DNA of 35,260 bases from Flavobacteriaceae bacterium (GTDB lineage: Bacteria; Bacteroidota; Bacteroidia; Flavobacteriales; Flavobacteriaceae). How positions within the stretch are numbered: the first letter of the stretch is position 1; every line of letters starts with the position of its first letter. This document shows, one piece after another, positions 33,772 to 35,260 of this stretch. The stretch spans positions 1-35,260 of the forward strand of contig CANGUZ010000025.1 in NCBI GenBank assembly GCA_947457255.1. The letters run 5' to 3'. The position numbers and the translations under genes are program-made. The notes under the pieces are model-generated. The model saw only the letters and a program-made list of their open reading frames with translations. It was not told the DNA's origin and made no database searches.

Positions 33772-34752
33772 TTATTTAAAAAACGAATCTACAAACTCAT
33801 ACTTATTAAAAACCTGCAAATCTTCAAGTCCTTCTCCTACACCGATATATTTTACTGGAATTTGAAATTGATCGGATATTCCTATTACAACGCCACCTTT
33901 TGCTGTACCGTCAAGTTTAGTAACTGCAAGTGATGTTACTTCTGTTGCTGCTGTAAACTGTTTGGCTTGCTCAAAAGCATTTTGCCCTGTAGAGCCATCT
34001 AAAACCAACAAAACATCATTAGGTGCATCAGCAACCACTTTTTGCATTACTCGCTTTACTTTGGTCAATTCGTTCATTAAATTAAGTTTGTTATGCAAAC
34101 GTCCTGCAGTATCTATAATCACAATATCAGCATTTTGTGCTACTGCAGATTGTAAGGTATCAAAAGCTACTGAAGCTGGATCACTACCCATTTGTTGTTT
34201 TACTAATGGAACGCCTACTCTATCTGCCCAAACCTGTAATTGATCGATTGCGGCAGCTCTAAACGTATCTGCGGCCCCTAAAACTACTGAATACCCTTGC
34301 TTTTTAAATTGATGTGCTAACTTACCAATAGTAGTGGTCTTACCTACACCATTAACTCCAACAACCATTAAAACGTAAGGTTTTACATTTATTGGAATGA
34401 CAAATTCTGAAGCTTCGCCTAAATTGGTTTCAGATAATAATCCAGAGATTTCTTCTCTTAAAATTTGATTGAGCTCGTCGGTTCCTAAATACTTATCTTC
34501 GGAAACGCGTTTCTCGATTCGAGTAATGATTTTAAGAGTCGTATTTACACCAACATCAGATGAAACAAGGATTTCCTCTAAATTATCGAGAACATCATCA
34601 TCGACTTTCGATTTTCCTGCAATTGCCTTAGTCAGCTTAGAAAAGAAAGAAACTTTTGATTTCTCTAATCCTTTGTCTAAGGTTTGCTTATCTTGTTCGT
34701 TTAGAACGGGTTCTTTTTTTTCTGATCCAAATATTTTTTTAAAAAAACTCAT
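33772..34752 (-). CDS. ftsY: Signal recognition particle receptor FtsY
   Basis: 326 residues. SRP GTPase that docks ribosome-Ffh complexes at the membrane. The N domain (about 25-110) is followed by the G domain: G1 GVNGVGKTTT (132-141), DTFRAAAIDQL (162-172), DTAGR (214-218), TKLDGTAKGG (278-287), and the C-terminal IGVGEGLEDLQVFN. The acidic A domain is very short (about 20 residues). It shares the usual Bacteroidota order rpmG-DUF4295-ftsY on one strand, but here a terminator, a 7-bp tandem repeat and copy B of the structured element separate it from the DUF4295 gene. Confidence 0.96.
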   Translation of the reverse strand: MSFFKKIFGSEKKEPVLNEQDKQTLDKGLEKSKVSFFSKLTKAIAGKSKVDDDVLDNLEEILVSSDVGVNTTLKIITRIEKRVSEDKYLGTDELNQILREEISGLLSETNLGEASEFVIPINVKPYVLMVVGVNGVGKTTTIGKLAHQFKKQGYSVVLGAADTFRAAAIDQLQVWADRVGVPLVKQQMGSDPASVAFDTLQSAVAQNADIVIIDTAGRLHNKLNLMNELTKVKRVMQKVVADAPNDVLLVLDGSTGQNAFEQAKQFTAATEVTSLAVTKLDGTAKGGVVIGISDQFQIPVKYIGVGEGLEDLQVFNKYEFVDSFFK

Positions 34753-34755
34753 TTT

Positions 34756-34786
34756 AAGTTAGAAGTTAGAAGTTAGAAGTTAGAAG
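34756..34786. repeat. 7-bp tandem repeat, unit agttaga
   Basis: Four units and a partial one, starting 4 bp before the ftsY start codon on the minus strand. The unit is the reverse complement frame of the acttcta repeat at 32854-32914, so the two arrays face each other across the DUF721-lipoprotein-ftsY block. It covers the place where the ftsY ribosome-binding site would be. Confidence 0.8.
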
Positions 34787-34847
34787 TGCATACTTCTAAA
34801 ATCTTGAATCATGTTAAACTCATTAAAAAAAGTAAAAACATTAGTTT

Positions 34848-34911
34848 ACTAGCCCTGATGGGAGTGAAAATCCTACCAATTTTTATTGGGAGATTGCAAC
34901 GTACAGCAGGA
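34848..34911 (+). repeat. Structured dispersed element, copy B
   Basis: Left block actagccc...agtgaaaatcct and right block agattgcaacgtacagcagga match copy A (18008-18081). The centre is a different, shorter hairpin (ccaat 34876-34880 with attgg 34885-34889). The outer pair is cctg 34854-34857 with cagg 34907-34910, a compensated change relative to copy A (ccag with ctgg). Confidence 0.7.
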
Positions 34912-34978
34912 ATTGCATTAATTAATAAATCCCAAACTTGTTGCTTCTACTTTTTTAGGTGGTAAAGATAAAAAATAA

Positions 34979-35008
34979 AAAAGCTACTTCCGAATGAAAG
35001 TAGCTTTT
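34979..35008. terminator. Terminator after the DUF4295 gene
   Basis: 11-bp arms (aaaagctactt and its complement) with an 8-nt loop, and an A-run upstream that gives a T-tract on the minus strand. It suggests that ftsY is transcribed separately from rpmG-DUF4295. Confidence 0.8.
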
Positions 35009-35027
35009 CTATAAATTGTATTATGAA

Positions 35028-35180
35028 TTATTTCTTTTTCAAGAATTCATCTACAGCTTCAGGTGCCATAATTGATTCTACGAATGTATATGCACCAGTT
35101 TTTGGAGATTTTACCATTTTGATAGCTTTTGATAATCTCTTTGAAGCGGTTTGTAACGATGCTACGGTTTTCTTTGCCAT
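35028..35180 (-). CDS. DUF4295 family small basic protein
   Basis: 50 residues, reading MAKKTVASLQTASKRL at the start and ending ESIMAPEAVDEFLKKK. It is a short, Lys-rich Bacteroidota-specific family encoded next to ribosomal protein L33. The composition and location suggest a ribosome-associated protein, which is inference. The L33 gene ends about 45 bp upstream. Confidence 0.88.
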   Translation of the reverse strand: MAKKTVASLQTASKRLSKAIKMVKSPKTGAYTFVESIMAPEAVDEFLKKK

Positions 35181-35224
35181 GATTAATGTTTTTTGAAACT
35201 TTTACAGATGTAAAAATGCCTTAA

Positions 35225-35260
35225 TTATTTAATTTCTTTGTGAACAGTTACTCTTTTCAA
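35225..35260 (-). CDS. rpmG: 50S ribosomal protein L33, 3' end only
   Basis: The minus strand from the window edge reads LKRVTVHKEIK then stop, the standard C-terminus of bacterial L33. The rest lies outside the window. Position beside the DUF4295 gene supports the call. Confidence 0.85.
   Translation of the reverse strand: MKRVTVHKEIK

Noticed and set aside
1..35260. Defence system, secondary-metabolite cluster or prophage
   Set aside because: No nuclease-helicase, toxin-antitoxin, NRPS/PKS or phage structural genes are seen; nearly all genes are housekeeping or envelope functions.

Overview
The window looks like a chromosomal segment of a Flavobacterium-like member of the Bacteroidota. 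The DNA is AT-rich. Several genes are preceded by exact matches to the Bacteroidota -7 promoter element TAnnTTTG. Three secreted proteins end in the C-terminal signal of the type IX secretion system (T9SS). The gene set is typical of Flavobacteriaceae: BshC of bacillithiol synthesis, a long Rho, DUF4293, DUF4295, the CCC-motif membrane protein, and the order rpmG-DUF4295-ftsY. I see no rRNA, tRNA, CRISPR array, transposase, integrase, phage gene or recognisable defence locus. Most of the window is ordinary core genome.

Layout. At 1-2000 are ilvE, a MazG-like pyrophosphohydrolase and a small membrane protein. At 2070-4680 is an SRPBCC/GyrI-like protein followed by an ECF sigma factor, a membrane anti-sigma candidate and a periplasmic Spy/CnrX-like sensor candidate; this is the most system-like cassette here. 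At 4740-8925 are an exported beta carbonic anhydrase, the Kup potassium transporter (with a palindrome upstream) and an RsmB-like RNA methyltransferase. At 9050-11420 are two tandem endonuclease I paralogues carrying T9SS signals. At 11650-13390 is rho, and at 13570 a DUF4293 protein. At 14090-16570 are a NarL-type response regulator and its TPR histidine kinase, with a perfect palindrome at the promoter. At 16570-22630 are a metallophosphoesterase, truA, an MsbA-like ABC exporter, lpdA and a cysteine desulfurase. At 22700-25150 are a duplicated-domain lipoprotein, an Smr-domain protein and small membrane proteins. At 25230-28850 is a three-gene biotin-dependent acyl-CoA carboxylase operon. 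At 28990-32720 are bshC, a SusE/F-like T9SS protein and ndk. At 32920-35260 are a DUF721 protein, a lipoprotein, ftsY, a DUF4295 protein and the 3' end of rpmG.

The least explained content is intergenic. (1) A 64-74 nt element occurs at 18008-18081 and 34848-34911. Its flanks are conserved, its central hairpin differs in sequence between copies, and one outer stem shows a compensatory A:T to T:A change. (2) A nested inverted-repeat element bounded by 9-bp inverted ends lies at 32108-32232. (3) A large stem-loop element lies at 11423-11536. (4) An imperfect tandem duplication of about 57 bp lies upstream of lpdA. (5) 7-bp tandem repeats occur in opposite orientation on either side of the ftsY block. 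These, together with the sigma cassette and the two palindromic operator candidates, are the best places for a second look.
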